A stretch of 30,942 bases of DNA from a virus, in IMG/VR virus record IMGVR_UViG_3300037883_000075, positions 1-30,942 of that record; one strand, written 5' to 3'. The translations under genes were made by a program, and so were the position numbers. Under the pieces are notes generated by a model. It saw only the letters and a program-made list of their open reading frames with translations. It ran no database searches and was not told where the DNA came from. Positions within the stretch are counted from its first letter, which is position 1; the number at the start of each line of letters is the position of its first letter. This document shows, in pieces, positions 11,669 through 20,079 of this stretch.

Positions 11669-14053
11669 ATGACCTGGAACCTCATTGCGTCTACCTCGGC
11701 GACGCCCGGCCCAAGCGGTGGGTCGACCTCAAGCATCAACACGACTGGGGCCGACCTGATTGTTGTCGAGGTCAGCCACTACAACGCAGCGACGCCAAGC
11801 TTTTCCGACAGCAAAAGCAACTCGTGGCAGCAGATCGGAGCCTTCACCCAAGGCGCCGTCACAACATCCCTGTACTTTTCTCTTGGGCCGACGGTCGGCG
11901 CCGCGCACACCTTCTCGGCCACCGCCGGGGGTTGCTATCCCGCGATTAACGTATTGGCGTTCTCCGGTTCGCCAGGCAGCGGCAGCTACGACCAGGTAAG
12001 CCACGCCACGGCGGCGAGCGCCACGTCTCTTGCCGCCGGCTCGATCACGCCCTCGGTAAGCAATTCCCTGATCATCGCCGCCCTCGGGACAGACGGCGGG
12101 TCGAGCCAGACGATCAGCGTCGGCACGGTCCAGGAAAATGCGCCGTGGGTCAACAACGTAAACGAAGGCAGCTCGACCGCCTATGACGAACAGTCCACGG
12201 CCGCGGCGATCAACCCCGATTGGTCATGGACTGGGGCCGCCAATGCGGCTGCGATCGTTGTTTCATTTGAGCCGGGGTCGAGCGGCACATCGGTCACCGC
12301 CGACGTGCTGGCGCCACTCGAATTCGCCGAGACGGTGCTGCGCGCGCAGCCGGCTGGGGCGGTGCGCGTCTTTCTGACGTCGGGCTCGACCTGGACGGTC
12401 CCGGCCAACTGGAACAGCGCCAACAACACGGTCGAGGTCGTCGGCGATGGCGGCGGCGGCGGCACCGGCTATGGTTTCTCGCCGGCGGCGGGCGGCGGCG
12501 CCGGCGGCTATGCCAAGGCGGTGAACCTGGCGCTGACGCCGGGTCAGGTGGTCAATATCGGGATTGGCGCCGGCGGCGCTGGCGGTGCTGCGGCCCAAGG
12601 CGGCAACTCGGCCGGGACCGGCGCCAACGGCAGCGGCACGTGGTTTGGCGGGACAAGCTTTTCGACAGCATTGGTCAACGCGTCTGGTGGCACCGGCGGC
12701 CTTGCCGCCTATCTGATCAATGGCAGCCCCGCCAATGGCGGCGGCCCCGGCGGAGTAGGCGGCGGCTCGGCCGCGAGCCTGACCCATACCGGTGGCGCCG
12801 GCGGCAACAACTCGTCGGGCAACGATGGCGGCTCGGGCGGCGGCGGTGCGGCTGGCCCATCGGGCAACGGGGGCGCCGGCGCCGAAGGTGCCGCTGGCCC
12901 CGGCAGCGGCGGCGGCGGCGCTGATGGCGGCACTGCCGGCGAGCAAGGCAATATCCCAGGTTCCTACACCGGCGGCGCCGGCGGCAACGGCCCCGGCGGC
13001 ACCGGCGGCGGCGCCTCGGTTTACGCAGCGCCAGGAAGTAACATTTCGGTCGCCGGCAACCCGGGCACGGCGGGCACCGGCGGCGGCGGCGTCGGCTCGA
13101 CCCTGGACGGCGAAAGCACCTCGATCGTCGGCGATGCCGCCGGCAATGGCGCCACGGGGTCGGAATGGGGCAGCCATGGCTGCGGCGGCGGCGGCGGCGG
13201 CGCCTGCGGGCTCGGCAACGCGACCGCGACCGGCCAGGGCGGCGACGCCGGCAACTACGGCGGCGGCGGCGGCGGCGGCGGCAACACCTTCCCCGGCTCG
13301 GGGGCGGGGCGCGGCGGCAACGGGGCAGCGGGGCTGATCGTCGTCAGCTTTCAGGCGGGCGGCGACCCGGTAGAATTTTTGGCAGCCGGGCGGCGAGATC
13401 TCACGACCCCGCTGGAAAGCCTCGGCACCAGCGGGACTGAATTAAATTCAGACGCAATAATTCGAGCAGAAGTCCAGGCCTCGCCCGCGGCCGATGTCGC
13501 GGCCAGGCTCGAGCTGGCCGGTACGCCCCTACGAGACAGCAACAATCTAGTCGAAAGCAGCCGTCGCTTATTGGTCGATCCGGCCATCGCATTAGATGTG
13601 TCAACCGTCTTGCGTACAGTGCCCTTGCTGACGACGGAACTCCTCTCTTCCGCTGCGATTTATTGGCCGGCGCCGATTGAATGGTCGGGTGGGGTGTTGG
13701 TGGAGCGCGACGCCCTGATGGCGCCCGAGTGGAGCGCAAGATTGAGGCGTGATATTGCCGCTGCGGTGGAGACGGTCGCGGTTCTCGCAGTCGACCAAAA
13801 CCACGCCGTCGAATGGGTCGGCACCACATGGCACGACAATCCCGGGGCGGCAGAGGTGCTCAGCCGACTTTTACCTGTTGCCGAATTGGTCGTCGAGTTA
13901 TCTTCAGGTGGTATCGTAATAGTAGCCGACTCTGCATTGTTAATTGAGAGTGTAGGAACTTCCTCTGTTGAATTGTTTTCAGTGGACACCGGCCCCAACC
14001 GGGTTCGGCTGCTGACGACGCCAGGGCGAATTCGCCTTCTTCGGAGAAACTAA
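11669..14053 (+). CDS. Large glycine-rich fibre-like protein
   Basis: This 794-residue protein has three parts. Residues 1-210 form a beta-rich N-domain ending NAAAIVVSFEPGSSGTS. About 235-565 is a glycine-rich domain with the entry motif TWTVPANWNSANNTVEVVG, then long Gly/Ala/Asn tracts (TGGAGGNNSSGNDGGSGGGG) and the exit LIVVSFQAGG, as in the Gly_rich_2-type domains of phage fibres. About 566-794 is a Glu/Leu-rich repeat-like tail with recurring hydrophobic-acidic segments such as LLTTELLSSA and ELFSVDTG. Gly-rich sandwich domains at fibre tips are known receptor binders. The ribosome site is weak. It is the largest member of the fibre cassette; an adhesin or head fibre role is inferred. 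Confidence 0.65.
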   Translation: MTWNLIASTSATPGPSGGSTSSINTTGADLIVVEVSHYNAATPSFSDSKSNSWQQIGAFTQGAVTTSLYFSLGPTVGAAHTFSATAGGCYPAINVLAFSGSPGSGSYDQVSHATAASATSLAAGSITPSVSNSLIIAALGTDGGSSQTISVGTVQENAPWVNNVNEGSSTAYDEQSTAAAINPDWSWTGAANAAAIVVSFEPGSSGTSVTADVLAPLEFAETVLRAQPAGAVRVFLTSGSTWTVPANWNSANNTVEVVGDGGGGGTGYGFSPAAGGGAGGYAKAVNLALTPGQVVNIGIGAGGAGGAAAQGGNSAGTGANGSGTWFGGTSFSTALVNASGGTGGLAAYLINGSPANGGGPGGVGGGSAASLTHTGGAGGNNSSGNDGGSGGGGAAGPSGNGGAGAEGAAGPGSGGGGADGGTAGEQGNIPGSYTGGAGGNGPGGTGGGASVYAAPGSNISVAGNPGTAGTGGGGVGSTLDGESTSIVGDAAGNGATGSEWGSHGCGGGGGGACGLGNATATGQGGDAGNYGGGGGGGGNTFPGSGAGRGGNGAAGLIVVSFQAGGDPVEFLAAGRRDLTTPLESLGTSGTELNSDAIIRAEVQASPAADVAARLELAGTPLRDSNNLVESSRRLLVDPAIALDVSTVLRTVPLLTTELLSSAAIYWPAPIEWSGGVLVERDALMAPEWSARLRRDIAAAVETVAVLAVDQNHAVEWVGTTWHDNPGAAEVLSRLLPVAELVVELSSGGIVIVADSALLIESVGTSSVELFSVDTGPNRVRLLTTPGRIRLLRRN

Positions 14054-14054
14054 G

Positions 14055-14429
14055 ATGCGTTTGCCGATGGCGTTCGACCCAATCGAGGTCGGCGAGGTCG
14101 ATTATTTTGCTTTCGATTTCACCGCGGATGTGGGAGCGGCAACGATCGTATCGACGAGTTGGACCTCCGCACTCGCCCCCTTTCAGACCGCAACCGACCC
14201 CACTCCTCAAGCGCGGGTTTTGGCGGCCGCCTCGGAAATGATGATCCAATTGCGGTCGCCCCGTGACGGCTCTCTGCAAACAAAAACCGGCTCGTTCTCG
14301 GTCGCTACTATCGGCGGGATGCCAGCGTCAGCCATCGGCGCAACCTATATTCTTGAAGCTACAGCTACGCTCAGCGACGGCCGGGTTTTGAAGCTCAATT
14401 CGTCTGTGCTGTGTGCGCCTTCGGGTTAA
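14055..14429 (+). CDS. Small Ig-like protein, possible fibre-tail adaptor
   Basis: This 124-residue protein starts one base after the previous stop, with GGAGA upstream. It begins MRLPMAFDPIEVGEVDYFAF, then DFTADVGAATIVSTSWTS, and ends with TLSDGRVLKLNSSVLC. The arrangement of an acidic DYFAFDFTADVG segment followed by a single beta-sandwich is typical of the short phage proteins often annotated as fibre-tail adaptors, which dock fibres onto the virion. Its coupling to the large fibre-like gene before it supports that role. The family assignment is by overall pattern, and a head-decoration role is the main alternative. Confidence 0.55.
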   Translation: MRLPMAFDPIEVGEVDYFAFDFTADVGAATIVSTSWTSALAPFQTATDPTPQARVLAAASEMMIQLRSPRDGSLQTKTGSFSVATIGGMPASAIGATYILEATATLSDGRVLKLNSSVLCAPSG

Positions 14430-14527
14430 TGACCCAGCAAATCGCCATCCAGAACGGTCTAACTTTTGCTTTTGATTGCGGCAACCCTTCTCAGCTGAAA
14501 CCAGCACTACAGCCCGGAAATCGGACG

Positions 14528-16660
14528 ATGAGAATTTATCTGCCAATCGCCAAGGTCGATGCTGAAAGGCGTGAAGTATGGGGTTACGCCTCGACCGAAG
14601 CGCGCGACGACCAAGGCGAGATCGTCAAACGCGATGCACTCGTTAGGGCGCTCGGCGACTATATGAAATTTGCCAATATTCGAGAGATGCACCAGCTCTC
14701 TGCGGTTGGTGTCGCCAAGGAAGCCGCGGTCGATGACAAAGGTCTCTATGTCGGAGCCAAGATCGTTGACGATCAGGCGTGGCAGAAGGTGGTGGAGGGT
14801 GTCTACAACGGCTATTCGATTGGCGGACGTATAACGCAGCGCGACCCCGCCGACTACAAGACGATCACCGGGCTTGTGTTGAACGAGATTTCTTTGGTCG
14901 ATCGTCCGGCCAACCCCGAAGCGGTTTTCGATTATTGGAAAGCGTCAGGAGCTTCACCCATGCCGGAGACCCGGTTCAACCCGCCATTCCAAATCTGGGC
15001 CTGCGGCGTGCCCGAGCACCGTCATCTTGCCAAGGCCGAGGCATTGAAGTGCCAGGAACAACTAGCAGGTTCGGGGCTTGATTTAATTGCCGCGGCGAGA
15101 AACGCAATCGCGACCGCCGAAGACGCGCTGGAGAAGGCCCAGGACAAGGCCGAGAATGAAGAACCCTACGGCGATGTGGCATACGCCGATCCGGGTTATC
15201 AGTCCGACGGCAAGAAACGCTACCCGATCGACACCGAAGCGCACATCCGCGCCGCCTGGAACTTCATCAATCGGCCGAGCAATGCGCAGAGGTACACAGC
15301 GGCCCAACTCGACAAGATCAAGGCCCGCATCCTCGCCGCCTGGAAAGCAAAAATCGATAAGGAAGGCCCTCCCTCGACGCAAGACATGAGAAGTTCGGGA
15401 AGAACCCCGACCCGTCTCGCCTTAACAAAGGCACTATGGGACGTCGGCCATGTCGCGCGGATCATACTCGATCTCAACTGGCTGAAGGAGAACCTCCTGG
15501 TCGAAGCGGCGATGGAAGGCGACGGCTCGCCGCAGCCCGCAAGGCTGCAAGCCGTCATTGGCGAGCTGTGCGGGTTTCTTAATGCGCTGGTGGCGGAAGA
15601 GACCAGTGAGATTTTAAATGACGCGGAGCTCGTCGCCGACCCTGAGCAACCGAGCGCTTCGGACATTATGGTCATGGCGGCCGGGAGGACCGGCGCCACT
15701 CTCATTGCTGATTTGTGCCGAGGCCGAAGCGTGAAAATGCAGAAATTCGGCGCCGCGATCCTCGCCAAAACCAAGCATAGCGACGGGGACCAGGCGCTCC
15801 TCGACCTCGCCTATCATGCGATCAATAAATGCATGGGGATGGATGGCTTGCTGTTCGCTGAAAGGAGCCACGTCGCCAAGGCGCGCGACGCGTTGCAGGC
15901 CGCAGGTGCCATGGCGAGTGAGGAAGCGACGGTCGATACCGCGCGTTACCCCGAAACCGCGCCCCCTATGGTCCGCCCACCAGCGGCGGAATTCCGGCCG
16001 GGCCAAAACTCCACGGTTGATGCCTCGAAGCACCCGCTGTCGGGCGCCGCAAATGGAATGCTGGAAATGATCGCGACGGCGCTGGGCAAAAGGGGACAGG
16101 GTCATCAAGCGTTGATGGATATGGCCCATGACTGCATCGGCAAGCTGACGGATGGCGAATGTTGCGTTACCGCCAAAGCCGGCGCCCGTCATTCCAAGGA
16201 GACACTGGGCCACCTCGCCAAAGCGCACGATCATCTCGTAGCCGCCGGGGCGAAATGCGACGCCGCCGGATTTGCCGACAAGGCCGAATGGGAAGGAACG
16301 GAATTTGAACCCGGCAAAGCCGCGATGGGAAACCTTTCCAAGATGCTGGCTGGGGAGCGAGCCGAAAAGGCGGCCTTGATCGCGACCCTGACCGACATTG
16401 TGCCGCGACTCGATCAGTTGACGAAGAGGGTCGAAGATATCGCGCGCACCCCGCTGCCGCCACTTGCGGTTGCCAAAAACGTCACCGCGATTTCCAAACA
16501 ACAAGACGCCGGCGGCGATGGCATCTCGCCCGACGAACTCGCCGCGGCTTTTTCTCGAATGAGCAAGGAAGAGCAGACCCTGACATTGATCAAGGCGAGC
16601 TATGCGCGACCGATCCAGCCGCCCGGCCTGATGCGGGCGAAGGAGACGCGCGGCGAGTAA
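14528..16660 (+). CDS. XkdF-like prohead serine protease with long C-terminal extension (scaffold-like)
   Basis: From ATG 14528 the protein has 710 residues. Residues 1-180 are an XkdF-type (S78-like) capsid maturation protease: RIYLPIAKVDAERREVWGYA at the start, candidate catalytic H55 in REMHQLSAVG and S97 in YNGYSIGG, and the closing NEISLVDRPANP. About 216-276 match the DUF6582 pattern (RYPIDTEAHIRAAWNFI). About 400-580 contain two related helical units (QALLDLAYHAINKCMGMDG and QALMDMAHDCIGKLTDGE). The C-terminus is helical (ALIATLTDIVPRLDQLTKRV) and could be the scaffold. Family proteases are usually much shorter, so the extension is notable. ATG 14429, overlapping the previous stop as TAATG, is in frame and would add 33 residues; 14528 fits the family start better. 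Confidence 0.83.
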   Translation: MRIYLPIAKVDAERREVWGYASTEARDDQGEIVKRDALVRALGDYMKFANIREMHQLSAVGVAKEAAVDDKGLYVGAKIVDDQAWQKVVEGVYNGYSIGGRITQRDPADYKTITGLVLNEISLVDRPANPEAVFDYWKASGASPMPETRFNPPFQIWACGVPEHRHLAKAEALKCQEQLAGSGLDLIAAARNAIATAEDALEKAQDKAENEEPYGDVAYADPGYQSDGKKRYPIDTEAHIRAAWNFINRPSNAQRYTAAQLDKIKARILAAWKAKIDKEGPPSTQDMRSSGRTPTRLALTKALWDVGHVARIILDLNWLKENLLVEAAMEGDGSPQPARLQAVIGELCGFLNALVAEETSEILNDAELVADPEQPSASDIMVMAAGRTGATLIADLCRGRSVKMQKFGAAILAKTKHSDGDQALLDLAYHAINKCMGMDGLLFAERSHVAKARDALQAAGAMASEEATVDTARYPETAPPMVRPPAAEFRPGQNSTVDASKHPLSGAANGMLEMIATALGKRGQGHQALMDMAHDCIGKLTDGECCVTAKAGARHSKETLGHLAKAHDHLVAAGAKCDAAGFADKAEWEGTEFEPGKAAMGNLSKMLAGERAEKAALIATLTDIVPRLDQLTKRVEDIARTPLPPLAVAKNVTAISKQQDAGGDGISPDELAAAFSRMSKEEQTLTLIKASYARPIQPPGLMRAKETRGE

Positions 16661-16683
16661 ATTCGGCTCTAACGCCGTAACCG

Positions 16684-16710
16684 AACCCGGCGCCTCGCCG
16701 GGTTTTCTTT
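16684..16710 (+). terminator. Intrinsic terminator between protease and major capsid genes
   Basis: AACCCGGCG (16684-16692) pairs with CGCCGGGTT (16696-16704) around a 3-base loop, and TTCTTT follows. This 9-bp GC-rich stem with a T-rich tail lies 25 bases before the major capsid start. Inside a single late operon it would act as partial termination, as an antitermination-controlled site, or as a 3'-end stabiliser for the upstream message. Confidence 0.7.
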
Positions 16711-16735
16711 GCCCCCCTGTTGGGAGGAATTGTAA

Positions 16736-18235
16736 ATGAGTTCGATTACCCAGGAATCGCTGGAGCTGTTGAAGAGAGCTCTGGCCACGCCGGACGACAC
16801 GCTCACCAAATCGATCTCGACCGCGACCGGCCTCGTCGCCTACGACCTGCAGGCACCCGCGAAAAATCTCTATCCCTTTGTCACCCCGATTCGCAACGTC
16901 ATGCCGCGAGTAGGCGGCGGCACCGGCACCGCGACCAATTGGCGCCAGGTCAATGCGATCATCGGCTCCGGCTTCGACGCAATGGGCTGGGTTCCGGAAG
17001 GTCAACGCTCGGGCCAGATGTCGTATTCGACCTCGAGCAAGTCTGCCACCTTTGTCACTATTGGCGAGGAGGACGCCGCGACCTTTGAAGCGATCTCGGC
17101 CGGTCGCGAGTTCGAAGACATCCAGGCGCGGATGACTTTCCGGCTATTGCAAAAGATGATGCTGAAAGAGGAGATGGCGATCCTCGCTGGAAACGCCTCG
17201 CTGATGCTGGGTACCCCAGCGACCCCGACCCTGTCGGCATCAGGCAGCGGTGCTATCCTGCCCGCTGGAACGTATTTCGTCAAGGTTGTGGCCCTGACCC
17301 TCGAAGGCTATCAGAATTCCAGCGTGGCGGCCGGCGTTGCCACAACCAAGACCATCACCGGCGTCGACAACAAGACCTTCGCGCTCAACGGTGGCTCATC
17401 GAACATCAGCGGTGAGGCGAGCCAGGCAGTAACACTCGGCCAGACCTTGTTTTGCAGCGTCGCCCCGATCATGGGCGCCGTCGCCTATGCCTGGTACGTC
17501 TCGGCCTCGACCGGAACCGAGACATTGCAGGCGATCACGACGATCAACAGTCTCGCTGTTTCGGCGCCGCTCAGTACCGGAAACCAACCTCAAACCGCGA
17601 TTACAGGGGATAGTTCGGCCAATCCGAACTATGCTTATAACGGCCTGCTGACGACCGCGCTCATGGCCGGCTCGAACGCCTACGTCAACACTTTGTCGAC
17701 CGGCACCCCGGGAACCGGCACAACCTTGACGCCCTCGGGCCGGGGCTCGGTGGTCGAAATCGACACAATGTTCCAGACGATGTGGAACAATTTCGAGCTG
17801 TCGCCGACCGTCCTTTACGTAAATTCTCAGGAGCTGAAGAACATCACCACCAAAGTGCTGTCGAACAGCTCCGGGCCGCTTCTGCGTTACGACACTCCCG
17901 CCGACGGAAGCGAGGGCGAGTATCAGCTGACGGCGTCCGGGACGGTGCAATTCTACTACAATCCGTTCGCGATCTATGGCGGGTTGCGCATCCCGATTAG
18001 AATTCACCCGCGCGTCCCGCCCGGCACGATCATCGGCTGGGCCGAGAACCTGCCGATCCAGTATCAGTCGAACGAAGTGCCTAACGTGGCCGAGGTCAAG
18101 ACCCGGCAGGATTACTATCAGATCGACTGGCCGATCGTCACACGCCAGCGCCAAGTCGGTGTCTACGCCGAAGAGGTGCTGGCCGTCTATGCTCCGTTCG
18201 CAATGGGCGTCATCACCAACATCACCAACGGCTGA
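16736..18235 (+). CDS. Major capsid protein with an inserted Ig/FN3-like domain
   Basis: This 499-residue protein follows GGGAGGA (16722-16728) 7 bases before its ATG, one of the strongest ribosome sites here, as expected for the main shell protein. The shell fold is split. The N-terminal part (about 1-155) includes NLYPFVTPIRNVMPRVGGG, WVPEGQRSG, FVTIGEEDAATFEA and LLQKMMLKEEMAILAGN. The C-terminal part (about 290-499) includes TMWNNFELSPTVLYVNSQEL and RIPIRIHPRVPPGTIIGWAE. Between them, about residues 158-290, lies a beta-sandwich-like insertion (AGTYFVKVVALTLEGYQNSS, GAVAYAWYVSAST). It follows the protease, as in HK97-type head modules. The capsid call is firm from context; the exact capsid family is less certain. 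Confidence 0.88.
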   Translation: MSSITQESLELLKRALATPDDTLTKSISTATGLVAYDLQAPAKNLYPFVTPIRNVMPRVGGGTGTATNWRQVNAIIGSGFDAMGWVPEGQRSGQMSYSTSSKSATFVTIGEEDAATFEAISAGREFEDIQARMTFRLLQKMMLKEEMAILAGNASLMLGTPATPTLSASGSGAILPAGTYFVKVVALTLEGYQNSSVAAGVATTKTITGVDNKTFALNGGSSNISGEASQAVTLGQTLFCSVAPIMGAVAYAWYVSASTGTETLQAITTINSLAVSAPLSTGNQPQTAITGDSSANPNYAYNGLLTTALMAGSNAYVNTLSTGTPGTGTTLTPSGRGSVVEIDTMFQTMWNNFELSPTVLYVNSQELKNITTKVLSNSSGPLLRYDTPADGSEGEYQLTASGTVQFYYNPFAIYGGLRIPIRIHPRVPPGTIIGWAENLPIQYQSNEVPNVAEVKTRQDYYQIDWPIVTRQRQVGVYAEEVLAVYAPFAMGVITNITNG

Positions 18236-18240
18236 CCGAC

Positions 18241-18624
18241 TTGTCCGACCTGATAGCGCTTCGGGCCATGTTCGGCCAGGACGAGGCCAATCACGGGACC
18301 GTGCGCTATCGCGTCGGACTGGACGGCTTGGTTCTCGTGCCGCCCGAGGTTGCAGTTAGCTTGGTCAATAATGGTGGGTTTGCTGTGGTAAAACCGATTG
18401 CAATGGGGCCATCGAAGCCGCGACCGGGCGATCTGCCGTGTAACGCTCTGGTGCGATTGCATCATGATACCGCAGGCGCTTGCAGTTACGACGGCAGTCA
18501 ATATCGAGCCGATAAGAATGGGGACTTTCTTGTACCGGCCGAGGCGGTAGCGGATCTGACGGCGCACGGTTTTTTCCCGTCAGGCCGGGACAAACGCGAC
18601 AAGAGCGAGCATTCAAACCCTTAA
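18241..18624 (+). CDS. Small protein with a duplicated motif, unknown head-associated function
   Basis: This product has 127 residues from TTG 18241, or 118 from ATG 18268; neither has a clear ribosome site, and coupling to the capsid stop 5 bases before favours the first. Two halves share a pattern: YRVGLDGLVLVPPEVAVSLV near the start and QYRADKNGDFLVPAEAVADL in the second half. Each is a Tyr/Gly strand, LVP, a helix, then a Gly-Phe end. The middle is positively charged and the tail very polar. The duplicated LVP-helix unit suggests two small copies of one fold. Position after the capsid gene fits a head-joining or decoration role. I do not recognise the family. Confidence 0.6.
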   Translation: MSDLIALRAMFGQDEANHGTVRYRVGLDGLVLVPPEVAVSLVNNGGFAVVKPIAMGPSKPRPGDLPCNALVRLHHDTAGACSYDGSQYRADKNGDFLVPAEAVADLTAHGFFPSGRDKRDKSEHSNP

Positions 18625-18680
18625 AAGCAACGCCCTAGGGGCGAACCGCTAAACACCTGCGCTTGCTCGGGAGTACGACA

Positions 18681-18956
18681 ATGTCGAGGATCGACGAGGC
18701 TGTCTACGTCGATATCGTGCGCCAGGCGATCAAAGCGATTAATCCGACGATCGCCGACGCTGCAATGGCCCATGGGTGGCCTGCAGCACTCGACGCCGTC
18801 AGCACGATTTTGATGTCGCTGCTGATCGCTGCGGTTGGCGCTGACGAGGCGCGCGCGGCTTGCGGCAAGATGTACGAAGATGTCGCCCGGCTCGAGCGCG
18901 CGTGGGCGCCGGTTGTAGCTCGGGCGATGGATGAAGTGCCCGGAGGGCGAGCCTGA
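18681..18956 (+). CDS. Small helical phage protein, unknown function
   Basis: This 91-residue protein starts at ATG 18681 behind GGGAG (18669-18673, 7-base spacing); a TTG six codons earlier is less likely. It is almost all helical with small residues (IVRQAIKAINPTIADAA, then TILMSLLIAAVGADEARA). The hydrophobic stretch near residues 40-55 is short and flanked by charge, so it is more likely a buried helix than a membrane segment. Its stop overlaps the connector start (TGATG), showing it is part of the head-tail operon. No family recognised. Confidence 0.6.
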   Translation: MSRIDEAVYVDIVRQAIKAINPTIADAAMAHGWPAALDAVSTILMSLLIAAVGADEARAACGKMYEDVARLERAWAPVVARAMDEVPGGRA

Positions 18957-19603
18957 TGGCATATGGCGACTTGACGACTTTGGCCGATGTCAAGGCGTGG
19001 CTACAAACCGGGCAAAGCGCCTTTCCCCCGACCGACGACGTGCTGCTGACGAGGCTGATTACCGCTGCGAGCCAATACATACAGACTTGGCTGAACCGTC
19101 GCATTGCCGTTGCCGACTATCTGGAAGTGCGTGATGGGACCGGCGGCCAGCGCCTTCAATTTGGCTGCTTTCCGGTCTGCGCCGTTTTATCGCTAACCAT
19201 AGACGGTATCGCGATCCCGCCTGCGCCACCGCCTTCACCCAGCACTGGCTTGACGGCTGGCTATCTGTTTTCGTCGACGGAGTTAGCTGTCCGCGGCTAT
19301 TTCTTCACCCGCCGAGTGCAGAATGTCGCCTTTTCGTACACAGCCGGTTATATGACGACGCCCCCGGAGATCGCCCAGGCCTGCATCGAGCTTGCGGCCC
19401 TTCGCTATCGCGAGCGAACGCGGATTGGTGAAGTTTCGAAGACAGTCGGCAGCGGCAAGACAGTCAGCTACTCGCAAAAGGATATCAGCGCACCGATCTC
19501 GACATTGCTTCAGCAATATCGAGTTGTAGCCCCCGTTGCCGCCTATTCGGTGATAATGGCGCCGACCGCAACCGATCCGGCGATTGTCGCGGGCGTATTG
19601 TGA
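18956..19603 (+). CDS. Head-tail connector (gp6-like adaptor)
   Basis: This 215-residue protein resembles the gp6-like adaptors that form a ring under the portal. It begins MAYGDLTTLADVKAWLQTG with a helix DDVLLTRLITAASQYIQTWL. A beta segment with a proline-rich loop (IAIPPAPPPSPS) follows, then the conserved VAFSYTAGYMTTPPEIAQAC and helix LAALRYRERTRIGEVSKTVG. It is longer than the usual 100-190 residues because of the proline loop and an Ala-rich C-terminal tail. A GGAGGG (18942-18947) lies 8 bases before the ATG, and it overlaps both neighbours. Confidence 0.82.
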   Translation: MAYGDLTTLADVKAWLQTGQSAFPPTDDVLLTRLITAASQYIQTWLNRRIAVADYLEVRDGTGGQRLQFGCFPVCAVLSLTIDGIAIPPAPPPSPSTGLTAGYLFSSTELAVRGYFFTRRVQNVAFSYTAGYMTTPPEIAQACIELAALRYRERTRIGEVSKTVGSGKTVSYSQKDISAPISTLLQQYRVVAPVAAYSVIMAPTATDPAIVAGVL

Positions 19604-20079
19604 TTTCTACTAAACTGATCGGCAATGACGCGGCGCTCGATCGTCTGAACACGATCAGAGACGCCGCTAACCAGGGAGTAGCGCGAGCGATCGCCAAGCT
19701 CGGCGCCGATCTGCGAAATAGTATTCAGCAGAACAAGTTGAGCGGCCAAGTTTTGCATGCTCGCAGCGGAGCGCTTAAACAAAGCATCTCTGTTCGGGTG
19801 GATCGAAGCGCCACAACGGTCAGCGCGACCGTTTTCAGCGATCTCGACTATGCCGCAGCGCAGGAATACGGGTTCAGCGGCACAGTCGACGTACGGGCAA
19901 GCCTGCGCCAGATCAAGGAAGCATTTGGCCATCCGATCGCCGCCCAGACAATAGGGATTGCCGCACATAGTCGGCGAATGGATCTGCCCGAACGTTCGTT
20001 TTTGCGCTCGGCACTTGATGATCTGACTCCAGATATCAGCGCCGGCGTCGCGGATGCGTTGCGCGAGGCGTTGGACTAA
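19600..20079 (+). CDS. HK97 gp10-like tail completion protein
   Basis: This 159-residue protein matches the HK97 gp10 family of minor tail or completion proteins at the head-tail joint. It has the characteristic N-terminal helix followed by KLSGQVLHARSGALKQSI (about 46-63), then TVSATVFSDLDYAAAQEYGF, and a C-terminal MDLPERSFLRSALDDLTPDI. The start is GTG 19600, overlapping the connector stop as GTGA. It gives the intact reference for the broken copy at 11364-11564, which shares the QVL-AR-G motif but a different N-terminal type, so the two are not recent duplicates. Confidence 0.87.
   Translation: MISTKLIGNDAALDRLNTIRDAANQGVARAIAKLGADLRNSIQQNKLSGQVLHARSGALKQSISVRVDRSATTVSATVFSDLDYAAAQEYGFSGTVDVRASLRQIKEAFGHPIAAQTIGIAAHSRRMDLPERSFLRSALDDLTPDISAGVADALREALD

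Noticed and set aside
12263-13177. Long minus-strand frame opposite the glycine-rich gene
   Set aside because: Ala/Arg/Gly-rich shadow forced by the GC-rich repeat codons of the plus-strand gene. It has no start site or domain.
12450-13350. Dense GGC-type repeats that could be taken for a repeat array or CRISPR-like structure
   Set aside because: They are codon-level repeats within the glycine-rich protein, not spaced identical repeats; no spacer pattern is present.
14429-14527. In-frame extension of the protease to ATG 14429 (TAATG overlap)
   Set aside because: The 33 extra residues do not fit the XkdF-type start, which matches at 14528; kept only as an alternative.
18631-18643. Small hairpin CGCCC-TAG-GGGCG after the gene ending at 18624
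   Set aside because: Five-bp stem with no T tract, so not a convincing terminator.
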